A stretch of 64,000 nt of DNA from Siphonodentalium dalli (Eukaryota; Mollusca; Scaphopoda; Gadilida; Siphonodentaliidae). The position numbers were made by a program, and so were the translations under genes. Shown piece by piece: positions 43,889-55,320 of this stretch. Under the pieces are notes generated by a model. That model saw nothing but the letters and a program-made list of their open reading frames with translations. It was not told where the DNA came from and ran no database searches. The stretch lies in contig CP136069.1 of the NCBI GenBank assembly GCA_032622095.1, positions 188,905,122-188,969,121 on the forward strand. The letters run 5' to 3'. Every line of letters begins with the position of its first letter. Positions within the stretch are counted from its first letter, which is position 1.

Positions 43889-46298
43889 CATCACGCATAT
43901 TACAGCAGTTATCTTACCGCCGGCACCACGAGCTGAGCGGAATTAACAGAATATGCCGATGGATCGATATCCTACTCTTAGGCCGATTCCACTTCGGGGT
44001 CAAAGGTAACACGTTATATGTTTCATAACGGGAGCAGGCCGCCCACAAAAGGAAATCGCACACAGAGAAATCGTGATCTTGAACAATATTCGAAAGAAGT
44101 TGACCCCCGCTGTTATTGAATATTAGAAAAAGACATTCTCCATTAGAAATCTAAGGGAAATAATCAACATCGTGACGAACTCGTCGATAAACTCATATAA
44201 TTATAGTACAGTACTACCGAGATGCCGCTGCGCGTCAGCGCCATTCTCGATCGCAGGACATCGACCGCCGGCAACACGGTCTTTTATCACGCTTTAAAAA
44301 CATTTTAAACATCATGCGACCAGGGACGTGAAGCCGTGGGGTTGGTGCGTGTCAGTCTAATGATAATCCTGATTAAAAAGCTAAAGAGTTGAAACTTTCA
44401 ACCCATAGATACCAGCATTTGGGAATTGTAGATAGGTTGAAATTGTGAATATTTATTGTAAATATTGTTCTTTTAGCTACTTGCTGCAAGTAACTTGCAG
44501 TCGCATTTTAGACTGATATACTACCAATACTATGTTGGAAATGTTCCAACCATTGGGATTATTACATGTACCATGGAAAAGAATGTAATTGTAAAAATCG
44601 AAAAATTTAAAGGGTGTGCATGTGAAATCCAGACAACCAGAGTTAAGTGTTGTTCAAGGGGCGGGGAGGAAATTGGATATACCGGCCCCTCTAGCCACGT
44701 CCGACTAGCCACGGTTATTTTTTTGATATCCTAGAACTTAACTTCCCCAGTTCAAGCTTGCTATTTACAACATTTATCGAATCTTCCTCATTCTATTTCT
44801 GCATTTAAAACTTGTTAGTCAAATGTATATTTTGTATCTTGCGTATTTAAAAAAAAGTATATCATTTTCACCAGTTGTTATAATTCACCATATTTCTAAT
44901 ATATGAACATCTCATTGGTTCGATTCCTCATCCATATTAAGTCTATTATATTGTTAACATGGCCGCCGTGAGTCTAAACTTTCAATAAAAGTAGGAAAAT
45001 ATTCTTTCAAATTTTGATGTAAAACCCAAATCAGTTTTATTAACTAATGCGTAATGAGTTGAATGGTTGTTTCACACTCAACTGTGATAACAATTTCCAA
45101 TTTCACGCCCGAAGTAACAACAGTGGGAAAGTTGAGACTGGAAGATAAGGTGAACTTGTTCAGACAGTTCGATTTTCACTCTAATATTTAGTGTAAAATA
45201 TGTTGCTGTCAGGCCGAGAGTAAAAAAAAAATCCTGCTTTAAGTTAAATTTCAGATTAAGCTGACAGTTATTTGGAACATTTCTACTAATATGGGGTGTT
45301 AGGTTGGAATGATCTAACAGGTCGAGACATTTATATCAAGTTAATATATTCTAATTCAAGGGTGAAAATATAATTCTCAAATTCGAATTTGGTCACCACC
45401 GCAACGAAGACCTCCAGCCACGACCCTGTATCGGTCACCATATCCCTGCCTGCAGGACATCATTCAAGGACGTGGGGACAGGGGTGGGGTGGTGTCTCAC
45501 AAAATTTGTCAAAGTGTTCAATAGTTGTAAAAGTCATGCCTGAAACTTTATCAGTTGGAAAATATTAGTCTAAAAATAATTGAAATGATTTCATAGTTTG
45601 ATTTTATAACCAGTATTCAGTGTGAAATGTGTTATTTTAGACCAAAAGTGGAATATTGTCTTACTTTCGGCTAAATTTTAGACTGAAATAAGATATCAGG
45701 TGGAAAATTTCCAACCATATAGGGCGTGATATGTTTGCTAGCTTTCAAGGTGTATCAATTGGAAAAATTCCAACCAACCCAATGGGTGCAAATGGAATAT
45801 ATCCTACTTGGCAATTTCGGTGTTGTTAAAGAGTAGCATCGGAAATCCCAAGTTATCACCACAAATAGAGACCATCTAGCCACGTTTCTGCTCCAGTCGC
45901 TAAATCTCCGCCCACAGGACATGCCACGACCAAGCAAATCGAACATGTAATCTGGTTCTGCTGAATAGTACCTAAACATAAACGACATTGCAATCCAATC
46001 GAACCTTGCGTCTGGAGTAAAGGGAATGGTAATCCGCAAAATTAATTCCTTCTCGGGCTTCTGGGACATTGATCAATCGGGGTCTGTTTGGTTTGACAGA
46101 CCGATACGTCTTCGCATAATCATTAAGGTCCGTGGCCGCTAACTGGTGTCCACGCAACTCAATGAGTATTCCTTTCTCGCGCCGGATTCTAAATGAGGTG
46201 CCTGATACTTCACCCGCCCGATGAAATAAGAAATTCTACACAGTCTGACCTGCAGATAGTGGCGTTTTTGGAATGGCTGACGGCTCCTCTGAATTTTC
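43889..46298. other. Probable intron or upstream region; TTGGAAATTTCCAAC relics
   Basis: No exon with clear boundaries. Tracts such as ATGTTCCAACCATTGGGAT (44540), GGTTGGAATGATCTAAC (45303) and GGAAAATTTCCAACCATA (45702) are decayed copies of the motif near 14040-15080 and 59160. ACCTCCAGCCACGACC and CATCTAGCCACG tracts near 45410 and 45880 recall repeat H. No gene seen. Confidence 0.4.
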
Positions 46299-46565
46299 GT
46301 GAATACTTTAAACATTCGCGGCCGATTTGACATCGAATTATTCAAAAATAGAAATGTTAGGCGAATAAAACATGAAAAGAGTCGACTGCGTCCAGGATGC
46401 AGCAAATTGAACTGTGACCTATATCGCAATCACATTAGAGCATATCCAATGAGTATTTGTGGTGAACCAGAAACCGTAGCCCACTTCCTCCATTTCTGCC
46501 CTTTATGCGAGGACCAGAGATACTTGTATTTTATAGAAATGAACACAAACGCCGAAACAATAACA
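46299..46565 (+). pseudogene. LINE C-terminal fragment (CGEPETVAHFL type)
   Basis: The frame reads RLRPGCSKLNCDLYRNHIRA, then ICGEPETVAHFLHFCPLCED and YLYF. This matches the conserved end of many non-LTR retrotransposon ORF2 proteins (LRxGHxxLNxHLxRIG...CxCGxxETxEHxLxxCPxY). It ends by running into a 40-bp tandem array at 46581 and has no reverse transcriptase upstream in frame, so it is a 5'-truncated relic. It is a different lineage from the pieces at 17820 and 34606. Confidence 0.7.
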
Positions 46566-46580
46566 TTGAATAAAACATAC

Positions 46581-46805
46581 TCATGTCACTTCGTGTCTGT
46601 TATTATCCATACATTCATACCCATGTCACTTCGTGTCTGTTATTATCCATACATTCATACCCATGTCACTTCGTGTCTGTTATTATCCATACATTAATAC
46701 TCATGTCACTTCGTGTCTGTTATTATCCATACATTCATACCCATGTCACTTCGTGTCTGTTATTATCCATACATTCATACCCATGTCACTTCGTGTCTGT
46801 GATGT
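46581..46805 (+). repeat. 40-bp tandem array
   Basis: Starts of the unit TCATGTCACTTCGTGTCTGT fall at 46581, 46621, 46661, 46701, 46741 and 46781, exactly 40 bp apart, with almost no differences (ATTAATACT once). Forty is not a multiple of three, so the frames through it are meaningless. Confidence 0.95.
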
Positions 46806-47185
46806 GAATGTGATGTGAAACACTCCGGTAGGGTGGTCAAATAGAAATGGAGATTAATCTTTCTCAAAGTTGTAATTTTTACAAATATTATATCCAAATT
46901 GACAACAGACACCGCCATTCTTATATATTAATTAAATACAGTGACTCGCGATGGCGAAATCGTTTTTGTTACTTTATCGCCGATAGTTGCGTCCCGAATC
47001 GACAAGTAAATATTTATAATTGAGCGTAGTTCAGACGATGTTTTCTATGGAGTGGTCAGGTCGATTTGTTTGAAATGTTCGGCGATGTTACTAGAATGCT
47101 ATATTCCTCCATTTGCCATAGTGCCTGAATACCAACTTACTAGTTTCACGCACCCGAATAAGTTAATAATATATCTTTAAGATAC
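46806..47185 (+). repeat. Repeat K, copy 3
   Basis: GTGATGTGAAACACTCCGG, CCGATAGTTGCGTCCCGAAT and GTAGTTCAGACGATGTTTTC parallel copies 1 and 2 at lower identity. It sits directly after the 40-bp array. Confidence 0.75.
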
Positions 47186-48099
47186 GGACAATAGGATCTA
47201 CACATTTTACCCAGTACTCTATGAATAGCTCTCATACTGTTCTATTGTGGTGAATTTTTACAGATTTGATGTTGTTTGATAGAAATAAATGATGCATCAG
47301 TCACATTCGTTAGACTGCTCTGAGTAACTATATTGCTGCTTCTAACAAACGTTCACATAATCAATACATCCCTATTAAATCCCATTTAACTGTTTAATTA
47401 CATATCACATGATTCAAGATAAACAGTACAGATAAATCTGCGTTATTTTTCTGTTTGTTTCTGGGCGCCCAAAAAATCCAGATTTAACTGTTGTATGAGA
47501 CCCTAGCTGCGTTCGGTTGCTCTCTCGGGAGACAGCTTATAGCGAATTCTTACATCTCTTATACATTCCCCTCATACTATGAAAGCATTCTTCCTCGCAT
47601 AATTCTGGATCTTGCTCACTATGATAGGACTAGCTATTTAATTTCCACAAATTGTAATTTCATTGGATTTTGTCCATTTTGGCGGCCATTATGTGACAGA
47701 CTTTCTACCGATATAGTTTATGACTGGGCATTGTTTGTGTGTATTTTATTTTATTCCTACATTGGTATTAGTTGGTGCACCTACCACATAAATTCTGAAT
47801 GTTTTGATACCAACTGCCATCATGGACGCCATCTTGGATTACAATAAATGACCAAAGCGGATTTTAGCGGTTTTTGGATATGCTATAGAGGTTATATTCC
47901 TCTTCAACATGAAATAAAAACCAACTTAATTTTTTTCTAGGTTAAAATTTGAGTTTATCGAACATAATTGCCAGTATGTACAGGTATATACAAAGGATAA
48001 CGCTCGGCATGTCTCGGAGAAACTACATATACCATGAAGCTGTGCCAAATATCTACCATATTCTACTATATATTTTGAGACTTTGAGACGCTATAGACT
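47186..48099. other. No gene called
   Basis: The open frame at 47491-47847 (118 residues, aromatic-rich) has no domain that I recognise and no upstream splice signal I would trust. It is left unannotated. Confidence 0.35.
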
Positions 48100-48820
48100 C
48101 GAAAACGGCTGGACCGATTGAGCCCAAACTCCATATCTAAGGGTAAAAACACACGGACAGTGTCGTCGGACCGCTTCTGAGAATGTCCGAACACTACTTC
48201 TCCATTCCCACTGCCACCGTCCTTGGAATTGTGGGGTTAATCGCGTGATAGTTAAAGAGCGTTCGTATCCGCAGTGTCGTTGATAAAGAGCGTTTATATA
48301 CACGACGAGTATAAATAAGGCTCAATCGACCGTCTCGAGACGATATTTCGTACTTAATTTCGTACTTATGGGTTCCAAGGAACGGGGGGATTTTCATCGG
48401 ATCAGGTGACCTTGACCTTGAAACGGCTACCCTCACATGATATATATGTGTGTGTGTCAAATCGACGAAATTTTATACCTAGGGGTACTTTTGTCCGGGT
48501 CAAATCTTGACCACGACATTACCTTCAAAATTGTCAATTCAAAGTCAAATCGGGTAAAAATGGCGGATTAACACACGTGTCTCGGAAGCTGTTGCAATTG
48601 CTTTTTCAAACAAAGCCATGGGACGAACCACGCCAGGTGTACTTTTGTCCGGGGTGTGTATTGGACGGGTCAATTCATTACCAGGACCTGACCTTGACCT
48701 TCAAAATGGTGAATTCAAGGTAATATCGTGTCCAATTTTGCATGCGCCCGTGTCCTTGCTCATATACGCTCATATAGTCATGTTTCTGACAAAGCCGCCA
48801 GTGGCGGGCTAATCTGCTAG
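48100..48820 (+). mobile_element. Possible Helitron-like element with 3' hairpin and CTAG end
   Basis: The body repeats the GGACGGGTCAA, CCTGACCTTGACCTTCAAAA block of 21221-22040. The right end has a small hairpin CCGCC-AGT-GGCGG at 48795-48807, followed nine bases later by CTAG (48817-48820) and then T. A hairpin 10-12 nt before CTRR, inserted next to T, is the known Helitron 3' signature. The 5' TC end was not located and no Rep/helicase coding remains. Confidence 0.4.
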
Positions 48821-49155
48821 TATCTTATATTTTAAACCAGGTTTAAACATAAATTGAAGCTCCAGCCAAATTTAAGCGAATCTAAGGTGGGGGGGGGGGG
48901 GGTATTATCATTCAGTGGCTATCTGTCGGTGAGATGACTAAGTTTTATGGTATTAAATTGGTCTGTGGATCTTGAATTATGAGCTTTATATAGGAAAAAG
49001 CCTTAATCTTGCTATAGATACCCTGTCTGATTTGACATCAAATTTGAAAATGTTATGTAAGTTAATTATCAGCTTATTAGGTAAAAGCAAAATGAAAACA
49101 TTTGCAATCGCGAACATTCGTATGGCACAAGAATCACGACAAACGAATCCACAAT
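48821..49155. other. No gene seen; poly-G run
   Basis: A run of about 14 G near 48889-48902. Otherwise nothing recognised. Confidence 0.45.
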
Positions 49156-49515
49156 TTAACCCTTTACCCAACAGAACGGCCCTGTGCCAATGCATACTCT
49201 TATATATGCGAGTCGACCATAGGTCGCCTCGCATATATAAGAGAATGCATTGGCTTAACACATATTAAAAATGATAAACAAAAATTTAGGCCAATGCATT
49301 CTCTTATATATGCGAGGCGACCTATGGTCGACTCGCATATATAAGAGAATGCATTGGCACATGGCATAACTGTAAATAACCATCACAATGTGGTCAATGA
49401 ACCGGTTCCAATGATATCCATATTAGTATGGTGTTATTGAGACAGACCAAAGATATTTTAGGCCGTTGAAGCTTTATTTTGCCGTTTTTGGCCGGTTTGT
49501 TGGGTAAAGGGTTAA
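49156..49515 (+). mobile_element. Family A piggyBac-like MITE, copy 8
   Basis: TTAA at both ends with both termini intact. The first hairpin (from 49187) has TACTC for TTCTC in one arm; the second (about 49290-49356) is intact. The spacer is shortened to about 35 bp. Confidence 0.9.
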
Positions 49516-50455
49516 CATTGAAAACGAGTGAAAAATATCATGTTTGAGAACGCTCTTTATTTTCTTCAACTGCTGGTAGACGGAAGCATTGACGCTCTTT
49601 ACAAAAGTACAAAACGTGTTAAAACTAACTTGTTTGAAAGTCGATATTTGGCCACCAAACCCTCGTAATAATGGGCTCATGGGTCCGATCTAATTATTTT
49701 CTGGTATATAATGGTGGTGTTTGGTTTCAAATCGGATATTGCATCTTTAAAAGTGTGCGTGTGATTTATTTCAGTGATAAATACACTGGCACCGTTTAAC
49801 CTAAACCATTGGAACGTATGGCGAAACGAATCACGACGACCCGTTACGAGTAGGTACCAAACAGCGGTGGTCCGTCTTTTCACACGAAATGACCCCGTAT
49901 GGACAAGAGGCGGCAAATTTCCAATAATCACGAAATTACGTAGCATGGCAAGGCTTGCTATTTCAAATTCGTTTTCATGAATAATTGAGTATTAAGAATA
50001 CGCGCTGTGTGGTATTGTGGCCTCGAGCATGCGAACAAATCTAATAGTTGTGCTAGAGTAATTCGCTTTGGTCCTGAGAGATATTTCCCGGGTCACTATT
50101 TAACACACTATGTACCATTTGTTGACACACGCACGTGGAGTGGTATTTTATTAACATAAACTGTCATATAGGGCACTGTGTAGTCATACTCTGATTCAAA
50201 TTAGTTTTCATGAATATGGCTAAACGTATATGGAGAGTTTTTTTATGCACAATGCCACGAAAACTGGCATTATAAGATATGACATGTAATCATTCACTGA
50301 TTCAAATTCGTTTTTGGACGTAATCAACGTCTCGTTTGCAGAAACGTAAGGCTTCTCATTTTAACGGAGATGGTTCATTTGAAACTAATGAGACAATTTG
50401 GAAGGAGTCATCGATAAATACACGAAATTCTCAAAAACAAATGTTAAAGCCAATG
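49516..50455. other. No gene seen
   Basis: Two CGCTCTTTA motifs occur at 49551 and 49593. A minus-strand open frame (49677-49946) lacks a recognisable domain. Confidence 0.4.
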
Positions 50456-50854
50456 TTAACCCTTTAACCAACAGAACGGCCCTGTGCCAATGCATTCTCT
50501 TATATATGCGAGTCGACCATAGGTCGCCTCGCATATATAAGAGAATGCATTGGCTTAACACATTAAAAATTATAAAATTGTTAAAGAATGTAAGGAAAAA
50601 TGGTAAAAAGTGTTAAAAAAAGATTTTTTTTAGGCCAATGCATTCTCTTATATATGCGAGGCGACATATGGTCGACTCGCATATATAAGAGAATGCATTG
50701 GCACAGGGCATAACTATAACCATCACAATGTGGTCAATGAGCTGGTTCCAATGATATCCATATTTGTATGGTTTTATTGAGACAGACCCAAGATAATTTA
50801 GGCTGTTGCAGCTTTATTTGGCCGTTTTGGCCGGTTTGTTGGGTAAAGGGTTAA
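50456..50854 (+). mobile_element. Family A piggyBac-like MITE, copy 9
   Basis: TTAA at both ends. The left terminus has one change (CCCTTTAACCAACA); the right is intact. Hairpins are at about 50487-50553 and 50634-50700, the second with GGCGACATATGG for GGCGACCTATGG in the loop region. Confidence 0.9.
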
Positions 50855-51084
50855 ACGGACATGACTCATTCGAACCTCCAAATTTTTTGTCTATGTAATT
50901 TGGAGCGACGGATACGATAGGTTGATATACCGGCTTCATATGCTCTGAAAAACACTTGCCAGGTCACAGCCATTTTTCAGCCGTTTTCAACTATACCGCT
51001 AAATAAATATCAGATTTATGGAGGCGTTAGCTAGAGTAGATATTCGTGGCATGATCTAGTATATATCTACACTATACCAGACTA
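50855..51084. other. No gene seen
   Basis: Nothing recognised. Confidence 0.45.
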
Positions 51085-51607
51085 TACACTCTTAGAACAA
51101 ATGTGTATAAATACTACACAATATGTGTTACCTTTGTGTTTCTAATTGTGTAGAAATGACACATGACATATAATTATTAAATATGTCGGTGGAATATCAT
51201 CAACGTTGAATATGATTGAATATGTGAGTGTATCATAGTTACTAGATGAAATGTGTTCTATTGGAGCCACAAAACTCGTAAAGGCTACCACATAACAAAC
51301 AATTGGCAGCAGCTTTAAACTTTGTTATACACTATGTTTGTGTAAAAACTGAACAACACATAATTGTGTAGCACACAGTTTTAAAGCAGCTGCCAAATTG
51401 TTATTATGGCAGCTTTTACGAGGTTTATGTCTCAAATAGAACATATCTTATCTACTAAATATAATATACTCACATATTCACTCATATTCAATGTTGAGAA
51501 AATTCCACCGACACATGTATGTCATGTTGCATTTCTACACAATTTTGTTTAAGATCAAATGTAACACATATTGTGTAGAATTTATACACATTTATTCTAA
51601 GAGTGTA
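51085..51607. mobile_element. Element D: long foldback with TA target duplication
   Basis: TA then CACTCTTAGAACAAATGTGT at the left is mirrored by ACACATTTATTCTAAGAGTG then TA at the right. The arms are about 250 bp each, diverged by perhaps 15 percent, and meet near 51335. TA flanks and long arms suggest a Tc1/mariner-type foldback MITE. No transposase. Confidence 0.75.
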
Positions 51608-52393
51608 GGCTAACAGTGAGCGCTCTATATTGTTACCTTCGGGAATAGACTAACAATTAACGCTCTTTATTGTTACCCATTCGAAAATAGACTAACAATT
51701 AACGCTCCTAATTGTTACCCCTTCGGGAATAGACTAACAATTAACGCTCCCAATTGTTACCCATTCGAGAATATACTAACAATTAACGCTCCCAATTGTT
51801 ACCCATTCGAGAATATACTAACAATTAACGCTCCCAATTGTTACCCCCTCGAGAATAGACTAACAATTAACGGTCCCAATTGTTACCCCCTCGATAATAG
51901 ACTAACAATTAACGGTCCCAATTGTTACCCCCTCGAGAATAGACTAACAATTAACGCTCCCAATTGTTACCCCCTCGAGAATAGACTAACAATTAACGCT
52001 CCCAATTGTTACCCCCTCGAGAATAGACTAACAATTAACGCTACCAATTGTTACCCCTTCGAGAATAGACTAACAATTAACGCTCCCGATTGTTACCTCT
52101 TCGAGGATAGACTAACAATTAACGCTTCCAATTGTTACCCCTTCGAGAATAGACTAAACAATTAACGCTCCCAATTGTTACCCCTTCGAGAATAGACTAA
52201 CAATTAACGCTACCAAATCTTACCCCTTCGAGAATAGACTAACAATTAACGCTCCGAATTGTTACCCCTTCGGGAATAGACTAACAATTAACGCTCCCAA
52301 TTATTACCCCTTCGAGAATGGACTAACAATTAATGCTTCGAATTGTTACCCCTTCGAGAATAGATTAACAATTAGCGCTCTTTATTGTCCCAT
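51608..52393 (+). repeat. 42-bp minisatellite
   Basis: The unit is AGACTAACAATTAACGCTCC followed by CAATTGTTACCCCTTCGAGAAT, about 18-19 copies. The outermost units at both ends read CGCTCTTTATTGTTAC where the inner ones read CGCTCCCAATTGTTAC, so the interior has been homogenised around a changed version. It starts at the last base of element D. Confidence 0.95.
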
Positions 52394-52504
52394 GCTGAAG
52401 AAACATGTTCTCAATTATAATATAGGAATTGAATCTCTGTGGCATATGCAGTCCATATAAGGGCATATATTTACACCAGTGACACATGCGTTGTTTTCTG
52501 AGAA
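52394..52504. other. Short unique spacer
   Basis: Nothing recognised. Confidence 0.4.
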
Positions 52505-52655
52505 AACACTATTAGAACAAATGTGTATAAATTATACATAATATGTTTTAAATTTGATCTTAAACACAATTGTGTAGACATGGCATATATGTGTCGTCGG
52601 AATTTCCTCAACATTGAATATGAGTGAATATGTGAGAGTATCACCATGATATCAG
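52505..52655 (+). mobile_element. Element D, half copy
   Basis: ACACTATTAGAACAAATGTG through TGAATATGTGAGAGTATCA matches the left arm of 51085. The other arm is missing. Together with 51085-51607 it brackets the 42-bp minisatellite. Confidence 0.75.
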
Positions 52656-53716
52656 TGACGGTGTATCACTGCACCCATCACCGTGAGGGCAGTGATGGTG
52701 TATCTCTACATCCTTTAACGGGAGGTCAGTATAGAAGAATATTATGCGTCATATATATCAATCATCTACGGGTGCCGATATCATTGTCTTGTGTGACTAA
52801 TACATATGATTCACCTTTTACGACTCACAATTCAATCTGTGTCTAGTGCATTCAAAGTCATAAGGTATTCTACTTTAGACAAAGGCGACTCGGATAGTAC
52901 AGTGGTCGAGAGACACTTAACGTATGACGTTTAGACACTTCCAGTGGTCGTCACGACATATGACACCGCACCAACCAAACTTTGATACATTCCCCTACAT
53001 GAATTCTGCTTCTACTTAGAAGACACACTTGAGAATCACGGATGAGGCTGTAAAGTGTGTGCCGAGATAGGCGTGGCTTTCCGCCTCAACTTGCCTCAAG
53101 CATCCGCCACAAGTTGTCTTAATGAATCTAAATAAAATAATTTAAAGATACGAGTCAAATACTACTCCCCTTGACGTAGATGCATGTAGTATTGTAGCGG
53201 CAATAGTCGAGAGTGGAAAGTGAGTAAGCCGCCACCTGGAGTGTATATTGACCACCTCACATGTGACTAATCGGATGTGATTCACACGCAGCATAACTAT
53301 ACACGATAAATTCTTAACTAAATTATCATTTACAATCCGAGATGTACCGCACGATGCAACCACGATATGCACTTTATCGATTGTCGAACGTGGGATAATT
53401 TATTACTGCGCATCGCTGCAGGACCGTCAGTGAGGGCCGCCGTCGTTCATTGAAGAAAACAGATAAAGGCGGTAGCCTGATCGAGGAATTTCACTATAGT
53501 TGTACTATGGACTTCATCGATCCACCACTGGTGTGAGTACAGTGTGCTCCGAAATAATCTGCAGAATGCTTTATTTCTCTTAATTCATGGAACATGACAG
53601 GATATTGAAAATATATATAAATAGACAACACATGACAGAAGGAGAAGGAACACATATAGGTATATACATAATATATAACAATCTCCCGAGTCAACATGGC
53701 GTATGGACCGTCGACC
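52656..53716. other. No gene seen
   Basis: Nothing recognised. Confidence 0.45.
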
Positions 53717-54215
53717 TCATCATCATCATCATCATCATCATCACCATCGTCCATCATCATCAATATGATGATGATCATCATCACCATCGTCATCATTATC
53801 ATCACCATCATAATCACCATTATCACCATCATCATTGTAATCGTCGTCGTCGTCATCATCCTCTTCATGCACCGTAATCACCATCGCCACTACCGCATAC
53901 ATCGCCATCGTCACCATCATAATCATTATATAATTGTCATCATCATCACCATCACCATCATTATCACCATCATCATTGTAATCGTCGTCGTCGTCATCAT
54001 CCTCGTCATGCACCGTAATCACCATCGCAACTACCGCATACATCACCATCATCGTCGTCACCATCATAATAATCACCATCATAATCATCATCACCATCAC
54101 CATCGTTATCACCATCATCATTGTAATCGTCACCGTAATCACCATCATAATCACCATCATAATCATCACCATCATAATCATCATATAATCGTCGTCATGA
54201 TTATCATCACATTAT
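53717..54215. repeat. CAT/CAC-rich degenerate trinucleotide array
   Basis: Built from ATC, ACC and GTC triplets. A longer unit, TCATTGTAATCGTCGTCGTC through ATGCACCGTAATCACCATCG, is present around 53830 and 53970 (140 bp apart). All long frames over it are low-complexity. Confidence 0.9.
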
Positions 54216-54317
54216 GTGCTAAATATACATAAGTCATCCACCGACAGCGAAGCTGGTTCTAATGCCGATAAGAGCGGGTATATGATCCACGTACACGAAA
54301 AGTAAGCGGATTGGTGT

Positions 54318-54586
54318 ATATCCCTTCCATAGCTAGAGCTTCCCGGCTGAAAGTTTGCGAAAACCCTGTGCCAATGCATTCTCTTATATATGCGAGTATC
54401 CCATAAAGAGCCTCGCATATATAAGAGAATGCATTGGCCTAACAATATTTGCATTGACATTGTAAGCCAGTGCATTCTCTTATATATATACGAGGCTCCC
54501 TATGGGCGACTCGCATATACAAGAGAATGCACTGGCCCAGTATATTTAATGCTGAACCAGCGCAGCTCCCGTCATGAAAGGGTTAA
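54318..54586 (+). mobile_element. Family B TTAA-type MITE, second full copy
   Basis: Starts CCCTTCCATAGCTAGAG (left target mutated, ATAT instead of TTAA) and ends CAGCTCCCGTCATGAAAGGG then TTAA. Two hairpins of the shared type are at about 54371-54438 and 54467-54536, with loops TATCCCATAAAGAG and CTCCCTATGGGCGA. These loops differ from those of family A but are on the same stem. Confidence 0.8.
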
Positions 54587-54832
54587 GGGAATGTTTGTGA
54601 GTTGCTTATCTGTTGTCTGTGGTTTCTACGTGTAGGTTGAGTGCTAAATGTTTGCACCTGAAATATATACTTTTCACCAGCTCCCCAAAGTGGTAATTTG
54701 CCTCTCCATTGGAGGGTTACCAACTGAGGTACAATTTAACACTCAAAGTGGAGTAAAATCCCAACAAATTATAAATCTTCATGAATTTTGCGACTACGAA
54801 TAGCTAAACACGGCCGTTAATCTATCCACGAG

Positions 54833-55320
54833 TTAGATTAGATTAAACATATTTTATTGAAATAATTATACCACAAAGAGATCGGAACACAAATGATGGC
54901 ACATAGACATTGATCCTGTCTCATAGTAACTTTAAAGTGCACGATGTGAAGCACTCCGGCAGGGTGATACAATAGAAATGGAGAATAATCTTGCTCAAAG
55001 TAGAACTTGTTTACAAATAGTATATCCAAATTGACAACAAATACCGCCATTCTTATTTATTTATTATACAGTGACTCGCGATGGCGAAATCGTTTTCGTT
55101 AGCTTATCGAAGATAGTTGCGTCCCGAATCGAGAAGTAAATATTTACAATTGCGCGTAGTTCAGACGATGTTTTCTATGAAGTGGTAACGTCGATTTGTT
55201 TGAAATTTTCGGCGATGTTACTAGAATGCTATATTCCTCAAGTTGGCATATAGTGGCATATGAATACCAACTTACTAGTTTCACGCACCCGAATAAGTAC
55301 ATCATATATGTTTAAGTTTA
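54833..55320 (-). repeat. Repeat K, copy 4, with retroelement-like tail
   Basis: K blocks GTGAAGCACTCCGGCAG, GTTGCGTCCCGAATCGAG and TAGTTCAGACGATGTTTTC lie at 54947-55200. On the left side, 54833-54870 reads on the minus strand as CAATAAAATATGTTTAATC, then TAATCTAA, which resembles a retroelement 3' tail. If these belong together, K would be part of a LINE 3' region read on the minus strand. Confidence 0.55.

Noticed and set aside
43582-43946. Plus-strand open frames opposite the PDZ exon
   Set aside because: Shadows of the minus-strand coding exon; they have no domain and overlap each other in different frames.
53696-54232. Long open frames on both strands rich in His/Ile/Ser or Met/Asp
   Set aside because: They follow from CAT/CAC triplet repeats that lack stop codons. 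The same holds for 1-530, 10431-10915 and 53494-53868.
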